Shown piece after piece: positions 8,093-16,971 of a stretch of DNA of 64,000 nt (position 1 is the first letter of the stretch; each line of letters begins with the position of its first letter). The notes under the pieces are model-generated. The model was not told the DNA's origin and searched no databases. It worked only from the letters and a program-made list of their open reading frames with translations. The position numbers were made by a program, and so were the translations under genes. This DNA comes from a virus, in the IMG/VR virus record IMGVR_UViG_3300043465_001479, positions 1 to 64,000 of that record; one strand, given 5' to 3'.

Positions 8093-8779
8093 TCAGAACG
8101 GTGTGGTGGACTTGGTCCCAGACGCGATCTGGCGGATCGCCTTGACCTCGGTCTGGATGCGATCTTCGGTCCACTTCTTTGCGAAGGAGAAGGCGTCGTC
8201 CGTCTCCTCGCGGTAGCAGGGAAGGGAGATGCGGACGTCGATGCGTGCGCTCTCATAATTCCCGATGTTGAGGGTCAGCCCATAGCCGATCTCCACCATC
8301 GCCGGGTTGGTGATGAATGTTCGGACTGCGATCTCTTCGTCCTTAGTTTCAGGGACGCCGATCTTCCCGTAGACCTTGGTGACAGTCGCCGTTGTGGATT
8401 TCACGGTCTCCTTGATGACCGGAGGGGCCTGCGTCCCTGCAACAACCGGCTGCAGCATCGGCTGCTGGGAGGCTTCCGCCACGGTGGCGATGTCCTTGGC
8501 AGCCTTCTTGGTTTTGCGCGCTTCAGGCTTGAGCCGAGGGCGACCCGTCGGTGTCAGGAGCGGCACGCCATTCTCAAACAGGTGGGTCTCAGGAGAGACA
8601 AGGACGCCGTTGACAGTGACGGACTCAGGAGGGTTCGGCGCTTCGGGCTCGGCTGGGGACGTCGCCTGCTGGATAGCAGCTTCAGCGGCTGCCACCTGTG
8701 CGTTGACGGCAGCGATGGCAGCGTCAACGGCGCTGTCGAGGGCAGCGGGAACAGCGATGGGGGAAGAGGCTGGGACCAT
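8093..8779 (-). CDS. Conserved phage protein between recA and the SF2 helicase
   Basis: The start at ATG 8779 gives 228 residues (MVPASSPIAVPAALDS). An Ala-rich helical N-terminus leads into a beta-rich C-terminal domain with YGLTLNIGNYESARIDVRIS. That motif recurs, to my knowledge, in small conserved phage proteins of unknown function. The start codon lies within a copy of the GGACCATATGG palindrome (8773-8786), so binding there could control translation or initiation. A longer frame up to 8980 overlaps the helicase and is not used. Confidence 0.78.
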   Translation of the reverse strand: MVPASSPIAVPAALDSAVDAAIAAVNAQVAAAEAAIQQATSPAEPEAPNPPESVTVNGVLVSPETHLFENGVPLLTPTGRPRLKPEARKTKKAAKDIATVAEASQQPMLQPVVAGTQAPPVIKETVKSTTATVTKVYGKIGVPETKDEEIAVRTFITNPAMVEIGYGLTLNIGNYESARIDVRISLPCYREETDDAFSFAKKWTEDRIQTEVKAIRQIASGTKSTTPF

Positions 8780-8786
8780 ATGGGAC
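8773..8786. repeat. Palindromic repeat covering a start codon
   Basis: GGACCATATGGGAC. The CAT at 8777-8779 is the start codon of the minus-strand gene at 8093-8779, so this copy is placed to block initiation. Confidence 0.7.
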
Positions 8787-8834
8787 TCCGAGTGATCGTT
8801 GTGCTTCCACCGACGTAACAGGACTCCCGAAGGC

Positions 8835-10190
8835 TCACTCCCACCCTTTCGTTTTGTAGAGGCGATCCCGGTAACCCGCCGACTTGACGCACAAGCTGAC
8901 CTTCGGGTCGATGATGTCGACCACGATGGGGTCTTTCTTCCCTTCAATAGGGCGAAGAATGCGGCCCACAGCCTGCTCAACGTCCGAGAACGGTGTGGTC
9001 AGGAAGATGGAGTCCAACATCGGGATGTCCAAGCCCTCTTCGGCAAACTGGCGAGTCGCGAAAATGACCTGCGCTTCCGCAGCGGTTTCCAGCTCCTCCT
9101 CCTTCAGGCCGCCAACGTAGAAGCCAGTCGTCGGAACGGGTGTCGACTGCCCCGTCTTCCACAGTTGCTTGAACAGCGCCTCAAGCGTGTCGAGGTGGTT
9201 GAGGCGTTCTGAGAGGACGATGGGCTTCCGGCCCGCGACCACCGCGAGGACGATCTGCTCGGCGATCATCTTGTTGCGCGCCGCGTTGCTGCACATGAAC
9301 TTGAGGAGGACGTTCTTCGAGATGACCTCAGGGTTGAGGGTCGGGGTCTGGATGAGCTTGAAGTCCGTCCACACGCGACGCACCTTCGGCTTCATGCGCT
9401 GCTCGGCGGAGGTGAAGATCACTGGACCAATCTGCTTCAGGAAGACCTCTTCAGCCCCGTCCTTGCGGCGAGGGGTCGCGCTCACGCCCAAGCGCCAACG
9501 GGCGCGGAACCGGGTGTGCGCTCGGGACCAAGACTCCGCCGCCGTCCGGTGGCACTCGTCGGTGATGACCAGCCCCGGCCAGTCCCAGAAGTCCTCGCCG
9601 TAGTCGCGGTCGCCAACCAAGCTGTGAACCATCGCGATGGCGACGGAGTAGCCCTTGAACTCGCTGCGGTCCTGCTGAACGATTCCGATCTTCGCTCCGG
9701 GAAGAAACTGCGCGATGCGGTCGCGCCACTGGTTCAGCAGGAACTCTTTGTGAACGATCACCAGAGTTGGGCAGTTCATTCGAGCCATCGCTGCGCACGC
9801 GAAAACGGTCTTCCCCCACCCAGTGGTCGCTCGGATGATGCCTCCACCAAAGCCGTTCCCAAAGGCAGCGGACATCTTGTCGATCGCCTCCTGTTGAGTC
9901 GGTCGAAGAGAACCGGCAAACGTGAAGGGGCCGTCCCACAAGTCCTGACGCCCCGTCGTCGTCATGTCAACGATCTCATGGTGCTCCTTTCGGTTCTCCA
10001 TGAAGTACGAGCGAGGGATCCCAATGAAGTCGGGCTTCTCAACGTAGAGCGGAATGGGTGATGGAGGAGGTCCGGGGTACCCCGGAAATGAACGAGGAGT
10101 GACCGTGAGCGTCGCCTTGAGAGCGCTTTTCTGCATGTGCGTCAGCTCTGCCAACGGAATCCATGCGTGCGTGTCCACGACGATCTTCAT
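8835..10190 (-). CDS. SF2 DNA helicase, RadD/UvsW-like
   Basis: The start at ATG 10190 gives 451 residues (MKIVVDTHAWIPLAELTH). An N-terminal ~90-residue region is followed by RPTQQEAIDKM (Q-motif-like), ATTGWGKTVFA (Walker A, ~121-130), DECHRTAAES (motif II, ~211), VSATPRRKDG (motif III) and C-terminal motifs including LDSIFLTTPFSDVEQAVGRILRP (motif VI). It should unwind or migrate branched DNA. Downstream frames are coupled through ATGA with the 79-residue gene. Confidence 0.93.
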   Translation of the reverse strand: MKIVVDTHAWIPLAELTHMQKSALKATLTVTPRSFPGYPGPPPSPIPLYVEKPDFIGIPRSYFMENRKEHHEIVDMTTTGRQDLWDGPFTFAGSLRPTQQEAIDKMSAAFGNGFGGGIIRATTGWGKTVFACAAMARMNCPTLVIVHKEFLLNQWRDRIAQFLPGAKIGIVQQDRSEFKGYSVAIAMVHSLVGDRDYGEDFWDWPGLVITDECHRTAAESWSRAHTRFRARWRLGVSATPRRKDGAEEVFLKQIGPVIFTSAEQRMKPKVRRVWTDFKLIQTPTLNPEVISKNVLLKFMCSNAARNKMIAEQIVLAVVAGRKPIVLSERLNHLDTLEALFKQLWKTGQSTPVPTTGFYVGGLKEEELETAAEAQVIFATRQFAEEGLDIPMLDSIFLTTPFSDVEQAVGRILRPIEGKKDPIVVDIIDPKVSLCVKSAGYRDRLYKTKGWE

Positions 10191-10426
10191 TTGAGGCGTC
10201 CTGCCTGAAAGTTGTGCAACGCCCGCAAGGAATGCTGGGCAGATGAGGTCCGTGCATTGTGTAACTCGCACTCGCGACGGACAGTTGCGTACCAATCAGC
10301 CGGAGGAAGGTCGGTCGGTAAGCGGGTCATCCACGAGATGGGGATGCGCAAGTAGCCTTCAGAAAACTCAACGAGGACGTCCATCTTGTTCAGCCCACGA
10401 TGGAGGCGGACAGCGAGAACACGCAT
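10187..10426 (-). CDS. Small hypothetical protein
   Basis: The product is 79 residues (MRVLAVRLHRGLNKMDVLV) with a predicted beta N-terminus and helical C-terminus. An ATGA overlap couples it to the helicase. No domain is recognised. Confidence 0.68.
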   Translation of the reverse strand: MRVLAVRLHRGLNKMDVLVEFSEGYLRIPISWMTRLPTDLPPADWYATVRRECELHNARTSSAQHSLRALHNFQAGRLK

Positions 10427-10498
10427 GGCATCATCCTGTGAAAAAGCCCGTGTGCGGCAGAGGGTTGCCGCACACGAGCCGTACTCTGACGCGCTGCG

Positions 10499-11314
10499 TC
10501 AGAAAGGGATCTCGTCGTCGACAGCTGCCGTCGAACCACCGCTGCTTCCCTTGTTGTCGTAGTCGCGGGTGTTCTCCGAGGCGTCGAAGCCACCCAAGAG
10601 TTCCTTGACCTCTTTCGCGGTCTTCGGCGCGTAGATCGCGTCGTAGCGGAAGGGGACAAGCTTCCGCACAATTTTCCCATCAGCGCCCTTGCTGATGGCG
10701 AACACGCGGGAGAGCTTGGCGTATGCTTCGGCGCTCTCGTCCGCAGCCGTGTACAGGTCGGCCAGCTTCTTTCCCTTGTAGACCACAAGGTCGAACAGCT
10801 TGGTCATGTCGACGTCGCGGGTGTACTCGTAGTCGTCACCGACCGCAGGGCTCTTGTCGGTTTCGCGAGTGACCCTGTAGAGCCGCCCGACGATTGACTT
10901 CCCGTCCTTCGCCAAATCGGTCATCTTACGATCGAGCTTCTGCGAGGTCTTGAACTTCGCGGGCAGCACCTTGATCTCGTACTGGCGAGCGTTGCCCTTC
11001 TTGTCAGTCCACTTCGACGTGTCGACGATCGTCATCATCGAGACGCGGTAGCGCGAGTCCTTGCCAGCGATCTGGCAGCAGTTGGGCTCGCCGTCCTCGG
11101 TCACCGGCGCAAGGCAGGTGATCCAGTTCTTCCAGTTGCCGTTCAGCTTCAGGTTGTGTTCGTCAAAGGTGAACGGAGCGTCGTCGACGAAGACGAAGTC
11201 ACGGGACTCCTTCGCAGGCATCCAGACCCGGTCTGGCTCCCACGTGAGCATGTCGCTCTTGCCTCCGCCGCTGTCCTTCGAGAACCCTGTGGAGTACCAG
11301 CTCTTTCCAGTCAT
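10499..11314 (-). CDS. Putative phage SSB with acidic DDEIPF tail
   Basis: The start at ATG 11314, with AAGGA about 6 bases before it, gives 271 residues. The protein ends STAAVDDEIPF, a close copy of the SSB C-terminal tip (DDDIPF) that recruits replication partners. The body has mixed beta/charged sequence ('DFVFVDDAPFTFDEHNLKLN') and resembles phage ssDNA-binding proteins of the gp32 or gp2.5 type in size and tail, though I cannot see a definite OB motif. It lies between the primase and helicase genes, as a replication SSB would. Confidence 0.72.
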   Translation of the reverse strand: MTGKSWYSTGFSKDSGGGKSDMLTWEPDRVWMPAKESRDFVFVDDAPFTFDEHNLKLNGNWKNWITCLAPVTEDGEPNCCQIAGKDSRYRVSMMTIVDTSKWTDKKGNARQYEIKVLPAKFKTSQKLDRKMTDLAKDGKSIVGRLYRVTRETDKSPAVGDDYEYTRDVDMTKLFDLVVYKGKKLADLYTAADESAEAYAKLSRVFAISKGADGKIVRKLVPFRYDAIYAPKTAKEVKELLGGFDASENTRDYDNKGSSGGSTAAVDDEIPF

Positions 11315-11367
11315 GATTTTCCTTCGGCTTCCGTCTGGGAAGCTCTTGCCACTGTCCCTTGGTTGAA

Positions 11368-11391
11368 GTGCTCGTCGGGACATCCGAGCAC
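11368..11391. other. Stem-loop in the leader of the DDEIPF-tail gene
   Basis: GTGCTCG and CGAGCAC flank a 10-base loop, between a TGTTAC element at 11398-11403 (minus) and the gene start at 11314. No T-run follows on either strand, so it is not a simple terminator. Confidence 0.45.
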
Positions 11392-11409
11392 CCTGTCAGT
11401 AACAGGCTC

Positions 11410-12468
11410 TCAGTGAATTCCCATTGCGTTTGGTGATCCAAGAGTCTCAGCCAACTCCAAAGCAGACAGCTCGTCCGGGTCGCGGTTCATCGGAATCTTC
11501 GCGATGCGCGTGGGGATGCGCGTGAGCAGGACGTCCTTCATCCGGTCTGCGGCCTCCATCCCGGGGGTGTCACCGTCAGGGAGAATCACAATGTTCTTGA
11601 AGAAGCGAACGAGCTTCTCGATCTGGATACGGCTGATGTGCGTGCCCATGATGGCGACGCCTTGGTAGCCGTGCTGCCAGAGGTGAATCGCGTCGAAGAA
11701 GCCCTCGACAATGACGCCGGTTCCCTCGCCGCCCTCCTTGAGGCGGACCTCCCCGTAGAGGTAGCGGTCACGCTGGAAGCCAAGAGAGTGTAAAAACTTT
11801 CGTTTGCTCTCCCCTTCAAGTGAACGACCGGAGATGCCTACAAGTCTTTTTTTGCAGTCTCGTATGGGGATGGCAATTCGTCGAGCTTGCCGATGCCAGC
11901 GGAACTCCCAATCGGCGATGGACTTCTCATCCAGCCCGCGCCCCTTGAGGTAGTCAAAGGATTCACCATCGAGAGGATCGAACGCCTGCAGGTCACCATC
12001 CGCCAAGACCGTCTCCGGCACGTCGTAGGCGTAGCCAAGCGCCGCCTGCGCGGTCTTCGCAGAGAGCCGGATGCCACCCACTTCCATCGGACCCGTTGGG
12101 CGCTTCTCGGCGCGCTCCAGCGCAGCCTTCAGCAGGTCGGTCGAGGACAGAGAGTCCCGGTCCTTTGCCAGAACCCACTGGAAAATGTCGGAGAACGCTG
12201 TGGTGTCATGGCCTCCCGCCACCATCAGGGCTCGCAGCCGGGTCAGCAGCTCAATGACGGACCCTTTCGCATTGCAGGTGAAGCAGCGGTAGTGGCTGGG
12301 TCCGTCGTCGATGCGAATGCCAAAAGACGAACTCTTGTCCTCGCGCGTCTTGTGCAGCTTCGTGAAAGGGGCGAACGGGCAAGAGGCGTTCACCCAGCCA
12401 GACATATTCTGTCGGATGCGATTGCACCCAATCTTGTCCAATAGGTCGGTGATGTCCTCGGCTTGCAT
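11410..12468 (-). CDS. dnaG: DnaG-like primase (CHC2 + TOPRIM)
   Basis: The 352-residue product has an N-terminal zinc site: C30 and H39, with C62/C65 in YRCFTCNAKG (CHC2 pattern). Further on come a fold with RGLDEKSIADWEFRWH, VEGFFDAIHLW (TOPRIM Glu) and ILPDGDTPGMEAADRM (DxD). It synthesises primers for the DnaB-like helicase. The protein is shorter than cellular DnaG (~600), lacking the helicase-binding C-terminus. A TGTTAC element at 12,478-12,483 (minus) lies 10 bases upstream of the start. Confidence 0.93.
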   Translation of the reverse strand: MQAEDITDLLDKIGCNRIRQNMSGWVNASCPFAPFTKLHKTREDKSSSFGIRIDDGPSHYRCFTCNAKGSVIELLTRLRALMVAGGHDTTAFSDIFQWVLAKDRDSLSSTDLLKAALERAEKRPTGPMEVGGIRLSAKTAQAALGYAYDVPETVLADGDLQAFDPLDGESFDYLKGRGLDEKSIADWEFRWHRQARRIAIPIRDCKKRLVGISGRSLEGESKRKFLHSLGFQRDRYLYGEVRLKEGGEGTGVIVEGFFDAIHLWQHGYQGVAIMGTHISRIQIEKLVRFFKNIVILPDGDTPGMEAADRMKDVLLTRIPTRIAKIPMNRDPDELSALELAETLGSPNAMGIH

Positions 12469-12488
12469 GGAGGCCTCTGTAACACCGA

Positions 12489-12884
12489 TCAGGTGATGTC
12501 GATGACCGACTTGTTGACGCGCTTTCGTTCCTCAACAAGCAGCTGAACGTAGAATTTGTCGAACCGCTTAGTTTTCGTGGGCCCGCCCGGTTCCCGGCGG
12601 TGAACGGAGTCCCGCTCCCGCCCGTAAGACGTGAGCGATATGGCTTCTCGGCTGCTCGACTCGGAGACCATACGGTACTTCTTGAGTTGAGCGAGGGCGA
12701 TGTCCATCGCAGCGTTGAACTTGGTGGGGTCGAAGTTGTCTGTGTTCGGAGAAGACTTCACCGGAACCTTGTTCCTGCTGTTCGCAGGACGAGCGCGGGG
12801 TAGGTCCGCGTTCAAGAAGATGGCGAGCACCATGTGCCGAAAAAGTAAGGGGTAGTTTGGAACCTCAAAGCCGTCGTCAGCCAT
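12489..12884 (-). CDS. Hypothetical protein in the replication cluster
   Basis: The product is 131 residues: a hydrophobic N-terminal helix (YPLLFRHMVLAIFLNADL), a basic Ser/Asn-rich middle, and a basic C-terminus with KTKRFDKFYVQLLVEERKRV. No family is recognised. It lies between the helicase and primase genes and carries one copy of the GGACCATAYGGTCC-type palindrome (12,665). Confidence 0.7.
   Translation of the reverse strand: MADDGFEVPNYPLLFRHMVLAIFLNADLPRARPANSRNKVPVKSSPNTDNFDPTKFNAAMDIALAQLKKYRMVSESSSREAISLTSYGRERDSVHRREPGGPTKTKRFDKFYVQLLVEERKRVNKSVIDIT
12665..12678. repeat. Palindromic repeat, GGACCATAYGGTCC family
   Basis: AGACCATACGGTAC, inside the 131-residue gene; the ten central bases ACCATACGGT are conserved. 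Confidence 0.6.
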
Positions 12885-12893
12885 CGTGTCCTC

Positions 12894-14192
12894 CTAGAAC
12901 AAGTCGCCGATGGGATCGTCGGCAGCCGCGTCGGGACCGCTCGGCACACCAGACGGAGCGAACGCGGGGGCTCCGCCGAAGTTCGCCTTCGGAATCTCAG
13001 AGAAGTCCATACGCTCGAAGTCCCAGTTGCACTCGATCTCTTCGCTCTCGCCTTCCCGCACCTTGAGAGGCTTGAAGGCCATGCGGCGGTTCTTCTTCAT
13101 CTCCTCGGTCTGGATGAGACCGAAGATGAGGTCGGCGTTCCAGCCAGCGACGTCGGTCATGGCGATGCTGTCCGCCTGCACCGTCTTGGCTTGGTTGACC
13201 TTCACCTCGCGGTTGAACTGCATGGTCGCCACGACTGCGGCTTTGCTGCGCTTGGCGATACGCTTCAGCTCGTCAAAGACGTTGGCGGCTCGCTCGGTCC
13301 GGGTGAGCCCGTGGACCTTCAGCAGGTACGCACCGTCGACGATCACGAGGTCCGGCTTCTCGTCCATCACAATGCCTGCGAACGAGTCCATGCTGAAGTC
13401 GAAGTCGCCGCCAACGATGTTCAGGTTGGGGCTGTTCTCAATCGCCTTGATACCGTCACGAATGCGCTTCTCCGTGAACGAGTCGAGCTTGCCACGTCTG
13501 AAGTCGCCGTAGGGAATCCTGAACTTCGTGGCGAGGTAGCGCATCGCCATCGTCTCCTTCGACATTTCTGTCGTCGCGATGAGCACCTTCTTCCCCTGTT
13601 CCCAAGCCGTACCAGCGAGGAGGATCGCCGACCACGTCTTGCCGATACCCATGCGGGCCACGAACAGGACGAGGTCTTCCGGCCAGAGCCCCAGCGTCGA
13701 GTCGTTGATGGTCGGCCACGGAGTCTGGATACCGCGTTCGCCACGCTTGATCTTCTCGTAGTATTCAATGACCTTCCCGCCCAAGCCGGGAATGCTCTCG
13801 ACGAGAGCTGTCCGAGTGTCGAGCTTCCGCAGCGTGCGCAGCAGGTCTTCGACAGCAGCCTGACCCTTCGCAGGTTCGCCCAGATCGAGGATGCCGATGA
13901 GGTTCTTCACGCCCGCGTGAAGCATCCCGTGAAGCTTGCGGTCGTAGGCTGCGTTGATGAGGTACGGCAGCGGGTCCGTCGGAGGGGGGACGATTACTCC
14001 GGTCTCGCGTTCAACGATCGAGAGCGACGGGAGGTCGTTGTAGGTCTTGTTGAAGTCGACCGTGAAGTCGAAGACGACCTTCCCGTCGCCTTCGAGGAGG
14101 TCAGCTCGGAAGCCGGTCTCCGCGAGGTGACGGAGGCTGGCCTTGCCACCAGCAAGAACTGCGGAGGCTAGCGACAAGTCAAGATCGGCCAC
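12894..14192 (-). CDS. dnaB: DnaB-like replicative helicase
   Basis: The 432-residue product carries a RecA-fold helicase C-terminal domain: TPWPTINDSTLGL, ARMGIGKTWSAI (Walker A, ~179-190), KVLIATTEMSKE (H1a-like), LVIVDGAYLLK (Walker B), and AVVATMQFNRE (H3). The N-terminal ~140 residues are helical, as in DnaB. It ends in an acidic DDPIGDLF tail. It works with the downstream DnaC-like loader and primase. Confidence 0.92.
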   Translation of the reverse strand: MADLDLSLASAVLAGGKASLRHLAETGFRADLLEGDGKVVFDFTVDFNKTYNDLPSLSIVERETGVIVPPPTDPLPYLINAAYDRKLHGMLHAGVKNLIGILDLGEPAKGQAAVEDLLRTLRKLDTRTALVESIPGLGGKVIEYYEKIKRGERGIQTPWPTINDSTLGLWPEDLVLFVARMGIGKTWSAILLAGTAWEQGKKVLIATTEMSKETMAMRYLATKFRIPYGDFRRGKLDSFTEKRIRDGIKAIENSPNLNIVGGDFDFSMDSFAGIVMDEKPDLVIVDGAYLLKVHGLTRTERAANVFDELKRIAKRSKAAVVATMQFNREVKVNQAKTVQADSIAMTDVAGWNADLIFGLIQTEEMKKNRRMAFKPLKVREGESEEIECNWDFERMDFSEIPKANFGGAPAFAPSGVPSGPDAAADDPIGDLF

Positions 14193-14819
14193 TCAGCCCC
14201 CAAGGTCTTTTCGGAGTTGCAACGACGCTTCATCTTGCCGCTCGGTCCCCGCACAGGAGACCGCGTGGAAAGTCCCGCGCATAGAATGAAGGATCGACGG
14301 ATAGTCGACGGAGAAGTCTTCAGGCCCCAGCCTAGTGGAAAGCACCGTGGTCTTCCCACGCGTCGACCGGCTCTTGAGCAGGTGCTCCACGTCGCTGATG
14401 CCGAACGTGAAATTGCGAAAGTCGTCCGCTGCAAGGTCGTCGATGACGAGGATGTCGACCGCGCGCACGCGAGACATGATCGATTCCGACGAGTCGAAGT
14501 CTTCGTTCTCCTTGAGGGACTGCCGCAGCTCTTTCACCGTCGTGTAGTAACCGACGTGTCCGTGCTCCCACCCCGCTTTGAGGATCACGACGCCACCGCA
14601 GGTCTTGCCTGAGCCTGCAGGCCCGAAGAGCCAGAAGCCCACTCCCCGGCGAAGCATCGAATGGATGCTGGCGACGTAGCGATGGATCGGACGCTTCAAC
14701 TCCAGCGTCAGCTTCGGGTAGGTAGATTCCCACAGGCGCTCAGGAACGTTCATGCGACGCAAAGCCCACTCGTCGCACACCATCAGCGGAGGCTGGGGAG
14801 GTGCTGGGGGTGCCATCAT
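14193..14819 (-). CDS. dnaC: DnaC/IstB-type helicase loader ATPase
   Basis: The 208-residue product has a DnaC-like AAA+ core: WLFGPAGSGKT (Walker A, ~64-74), VGYYTTVKELRQSLK, DILVIDDLAADD (Walker B) and TTVLSTRLGPEDF (sensor). It probably loads the DnaB-like helicase at the origin. The start lies in tandem ATGs (14819 or 14816); the second overlaps the stop of the initiator gene, so the two are coupled. Size matches short phage loaders. Confidence 0.9.
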   Translation of the reverse strand: MMAPPAPPQPPLMVCDEWALRRMNVPERLWESTYPKLTLELKRPIHRYVASIHSMLRRGVGFWLFGPAGSGKTCGGVVILKAGWEHGHVGYYTTVKELRQSLKENEDFDSSESIMSRVRAVDILVIDDLAADDFRNFTFGISDVEHLLKSRSTRGKTTVLSTRLGPEDFSVDYPSILHSMRGTFHAVSCAGTERQDEASLQLRKDLGG

Positions 14820-16873
14820 TTCTTGGCACCCGACTTCGTCGCTCGATGGGCCGCGAGTAGCTCAGGAGGGGGCACCGCGAACGGATCGTGTTTGACCGAT
14901 TCCAGCCATTCCGCGTACTCGGTCTTGTTCATCGGGGTCTTGATGAGGCGCCGCAGCTCGGCGAAGACCGAGGCGTGGCAGGCGTAGAGCAAGCCGATGG
15001 TCGGGACGCCGTCGCGAGTCTTTGTCAGGAGCGGGCCGAACTTGTCCCAATGGAGCACGAACCCGCGCACGAGATGTTCGACCGTGGCCTCGTCGCCGCC
15101 GTAGCCTTCGAGGAGGTCCGTGATCAGCTTCCCCTCCTTGCGGGCGAGGAGCTTCCCTCCCTCGCGCTTGAACCAAGCGATCTGAGGCACGTCCGGGAAG
15201 GCGGTGCCCATCTCCTCGCGCCATGCCAGCTCGATACGTTGCGCCCCGGGCTTCTGACTCCGGTACGAGGCATCGCTGGTCAGGTTGGCCTTCTTGCGCT
15301 CCTTGGTGCGCTGCTTCTGAAATTTTGCCTCCACCGCAGCCCGACTTCGCTGTTTGGCCTGTTCCACCACCGCCAGCACCGCAGAGAGGTCTGGGGGAAC
15401 CGCCGGGAGGGCCTCCCCAGCCCCGGGAACGGCCTCCTGAGCCTCGATCGGGGGTTCGGGTGGGGTTCGGGTAGGGTCGGGGGGTCTGGTGCGGCTGGGA
15501 GGCGTCACGCGGGGTTCCTCGCTTCGAGATGGGTCCGCCGAACCAGTAACCGATGTTTTCACGTTTCCCGACCGCAAGCCGCCGACGGGGGAAAGGGGGG
15601 CGGGCGGCGCAGGGGGTTTGGGGGTCGGCTCCGGGTCCGGGTCCGGAAACGAGTTCAACAACGAGTTCGAGTTCAGCAGCGAGTTCGTGTTGAGCGGCGA
15701 AGCTACGAAGCCTGAATCGAGATCGCGACCGAGGCAGACGAAGGCTGCCGAAGGTTCGCTGCCTGCACCGAAGGGAGAAAGGATCAAATACGTAGTATTT
15801 GAGCCTTTCCCCGTAGGGGAAGGCATTCTATGTCCATTATGTATGTACGGATTTTCAGCCGTCGTAACTCCCTGAAAACTCGGCTGAAACTCGATGTCGT
15901 ACCCCGTTTCTGATGTTCTCTCAGGGGACATCTGATGTCCCCTCAGGGGACATCGCAGCTCGCTCTCGGCGCTTTCTGACTCGCCACAATTCAGGGACTT
16001 AGCTGAAGCACTTTCGGCGATTTCGGCGAATCCACGTCCGATGAGCACATCGCGCGCTTGGGGACAGCTGATGTCACCGGAAAAATTCCAGACTGCCGAG
16101 TTTTCAAGGGGTTGCAGCAGATTGAGTTGGATGGCGTCGGTCTTCCAGAGGACATCGCCTGCTTCGACGGCAGTCAGAGGCGGATGGAACCAAGAGGGGA
16201 CATCGAACCCCTCGGCGATGGGGAGGACGCTCTTGAAGGGGATGCGCGAGGGCTGAGGCGAGGGCTGAGGCTTCGACTGCTTCAGCTTGGGTCCAGCGGT
16301 CGGCTTGAGGTGGACGACCGGCATTGTGTACCCAGCGGGGAGGGCTCCTGCCTTGCTCAAGACCTCGGCTGATGTCGCGTGCTGGTTGGTTGGGGAGAGC
16401 TTGCGGTAGGACGTTCCCCAGCAAGCCTTGGCGCGCTCGTCGGCCTTCTCGTACCAGTCTTGCTGCACTGCGTCAGCGTAGACGGCTTCCACCCACGTCG
16501 ACCCTTGCGGACGTCGGATGCCAAGCTCGTAGATTTTGTCGCGCCCGGTCCGCCCACCCATCACGATCCAGCCGAGGTCGGCAAGTTTTCGGAGCTGCTT
16601 GTTCACGCGGGGGCGAGAGACGCCGGAGACTTCCGCGAGCTGAGACTGGCTGACCTTGGCTGAGAGGAAGCCGAGCACGGTCCGCTCGCAGAGGTCTTCG
16701 GGACCATATGTTTCCTGTCGCCAGACAAAGGTACGTAGCGCGTCGTAGACGGCGAGAGCCTGCAGACCCATCAGGGATGGGAGGTGGAGTCGGTGGCGGA
16801 GGTGGAGAACTTGGTCGAAGCCGGTCGGGACTACTGCGCTGCTGGAAGTCTGTGCGCGCGCCTGCTTCGCCAT
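14816..16873 (-). CDS. Winged-helix replication initiator-like protein
   Basis: The 685-residue product has an N-terminal winged helix: TVLGFLSAKVSQSQLAEVSG, SRPRVNKQLRKLADLGWIVM (~65-115). A long middle (300-560) is Pro/Ser/Gln-rich with repeats NTNSLLNSNSLLN and PDPDPEPTPKPPAPP. The C-terminal ~130 residues are a folded domain (EEMGTAFPDVPQIAWFKREG). Gene order initiator-loader-helicase-primase fits a phage origin module. The low-complexity middle is encoded by DNA with direct and inverted repeats, so the gene probably holds the origin, as in lambda O. The start is ATG at 16873. Confidence 0.82.
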   Translation of the reverse strand: MAKQARAQTSSSAVVPTGFDQVLHLRHRLHLPSLMGLQALAVYDALRTFVWRQETYGPEDLCERTVLGFLSAKVSQSQLAEVSGVSRPRVNKQLRKLADLGWIVMGGRTGRDKIYELGIRRPQGSTWVEAVYADAVQQDWYEKADERAKACWGTSYRKLSPTNQHATSAEVLSKAGALPAGYTMPVVHLKPTAGPKLKQSKPQPSPQPSRIPFKSVLPIAEGFDVPSWFHPPLTAVEAGDVLWKTDAIQLNLLQPLENSAVWNFSGDISCPQARDVLIGRGFAEIAESASAKSLNCGESESAESELRCPLRGHQMSPERTSETGYDIEFQPSFQGVTTAENPYIHNGHRMPSPTGKGSNTTYLILSPFGAGSEPSAAFVCLGRDLDSGFVASPLNTNSLLNSNSLLNSFPDPDPEPTPKPPAPPAPLSPVGGLRSGNVKTSVTGSADPSRSEEPRVTPPSRTRPPDPTRTPPEPPIEAQEAVPGAGEALPAVPPDLSAVLAVVEQAKQRSRAAVEAKFQKQRTKERKKANLTSDASYRSQKPGAQRIELAWREEMGTAFPDVPQIAWFKREGGKLLARKEGKLITDLLEGYGGDEATVEHLVRGFVLHWDKFGPLLTKTRDGVPTIGLLYACHASVFAELRRLIKTPMNKTEYAEWLESVKHDPFAVPPPELLAAHRATKSGAKK
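15649..15954. other. Candidate replication origin within the initiator gene
   Basis: The stretch has four GAGTTC units (15651-15686, three of them ACGAGTTC or GCGAGTTC). It also has two abutting hairpins sharing a GTA loop: a perfect 8-bp arm pair at 15784-15802 and 15803-15824, arms GCCTTTCCCC/GGGGAAGGC. An AT-richer run lies at 15824-15860. A perfect 21-base palindrome (10-bp arms) at 15934-15954 overlaps an AGGGGACATC repeat, with copies at 15923, 15945 and 16195. Its position in a lambda-O-type gene beside a loader gene supports an origin. I have no direct evidence of function. Confidence 0.6.
16701..16714. repeat. Degenerate GGACCATAYGGTCC copy
   Basis: GGACCATATGTTTC, inside the initiator gene. 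Only the left half is intact. Confidence 0.5.
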
Positions 16874-16971
16874 GAGTGCTCCAGAGTGATCCCGCCTCGG
16901 TCAGCGGGGGCCAATTCCTGCCGGATGTCCCGAAGGCACGCAAACAGATTCGGCATGCTTCGCTGTTGACA

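Noticed and set aside
13191-14171. 326-codon plus-strand frame
   Set aside because: It lies wholly inside the DnaB-like gene on the other strand and has no motifs.
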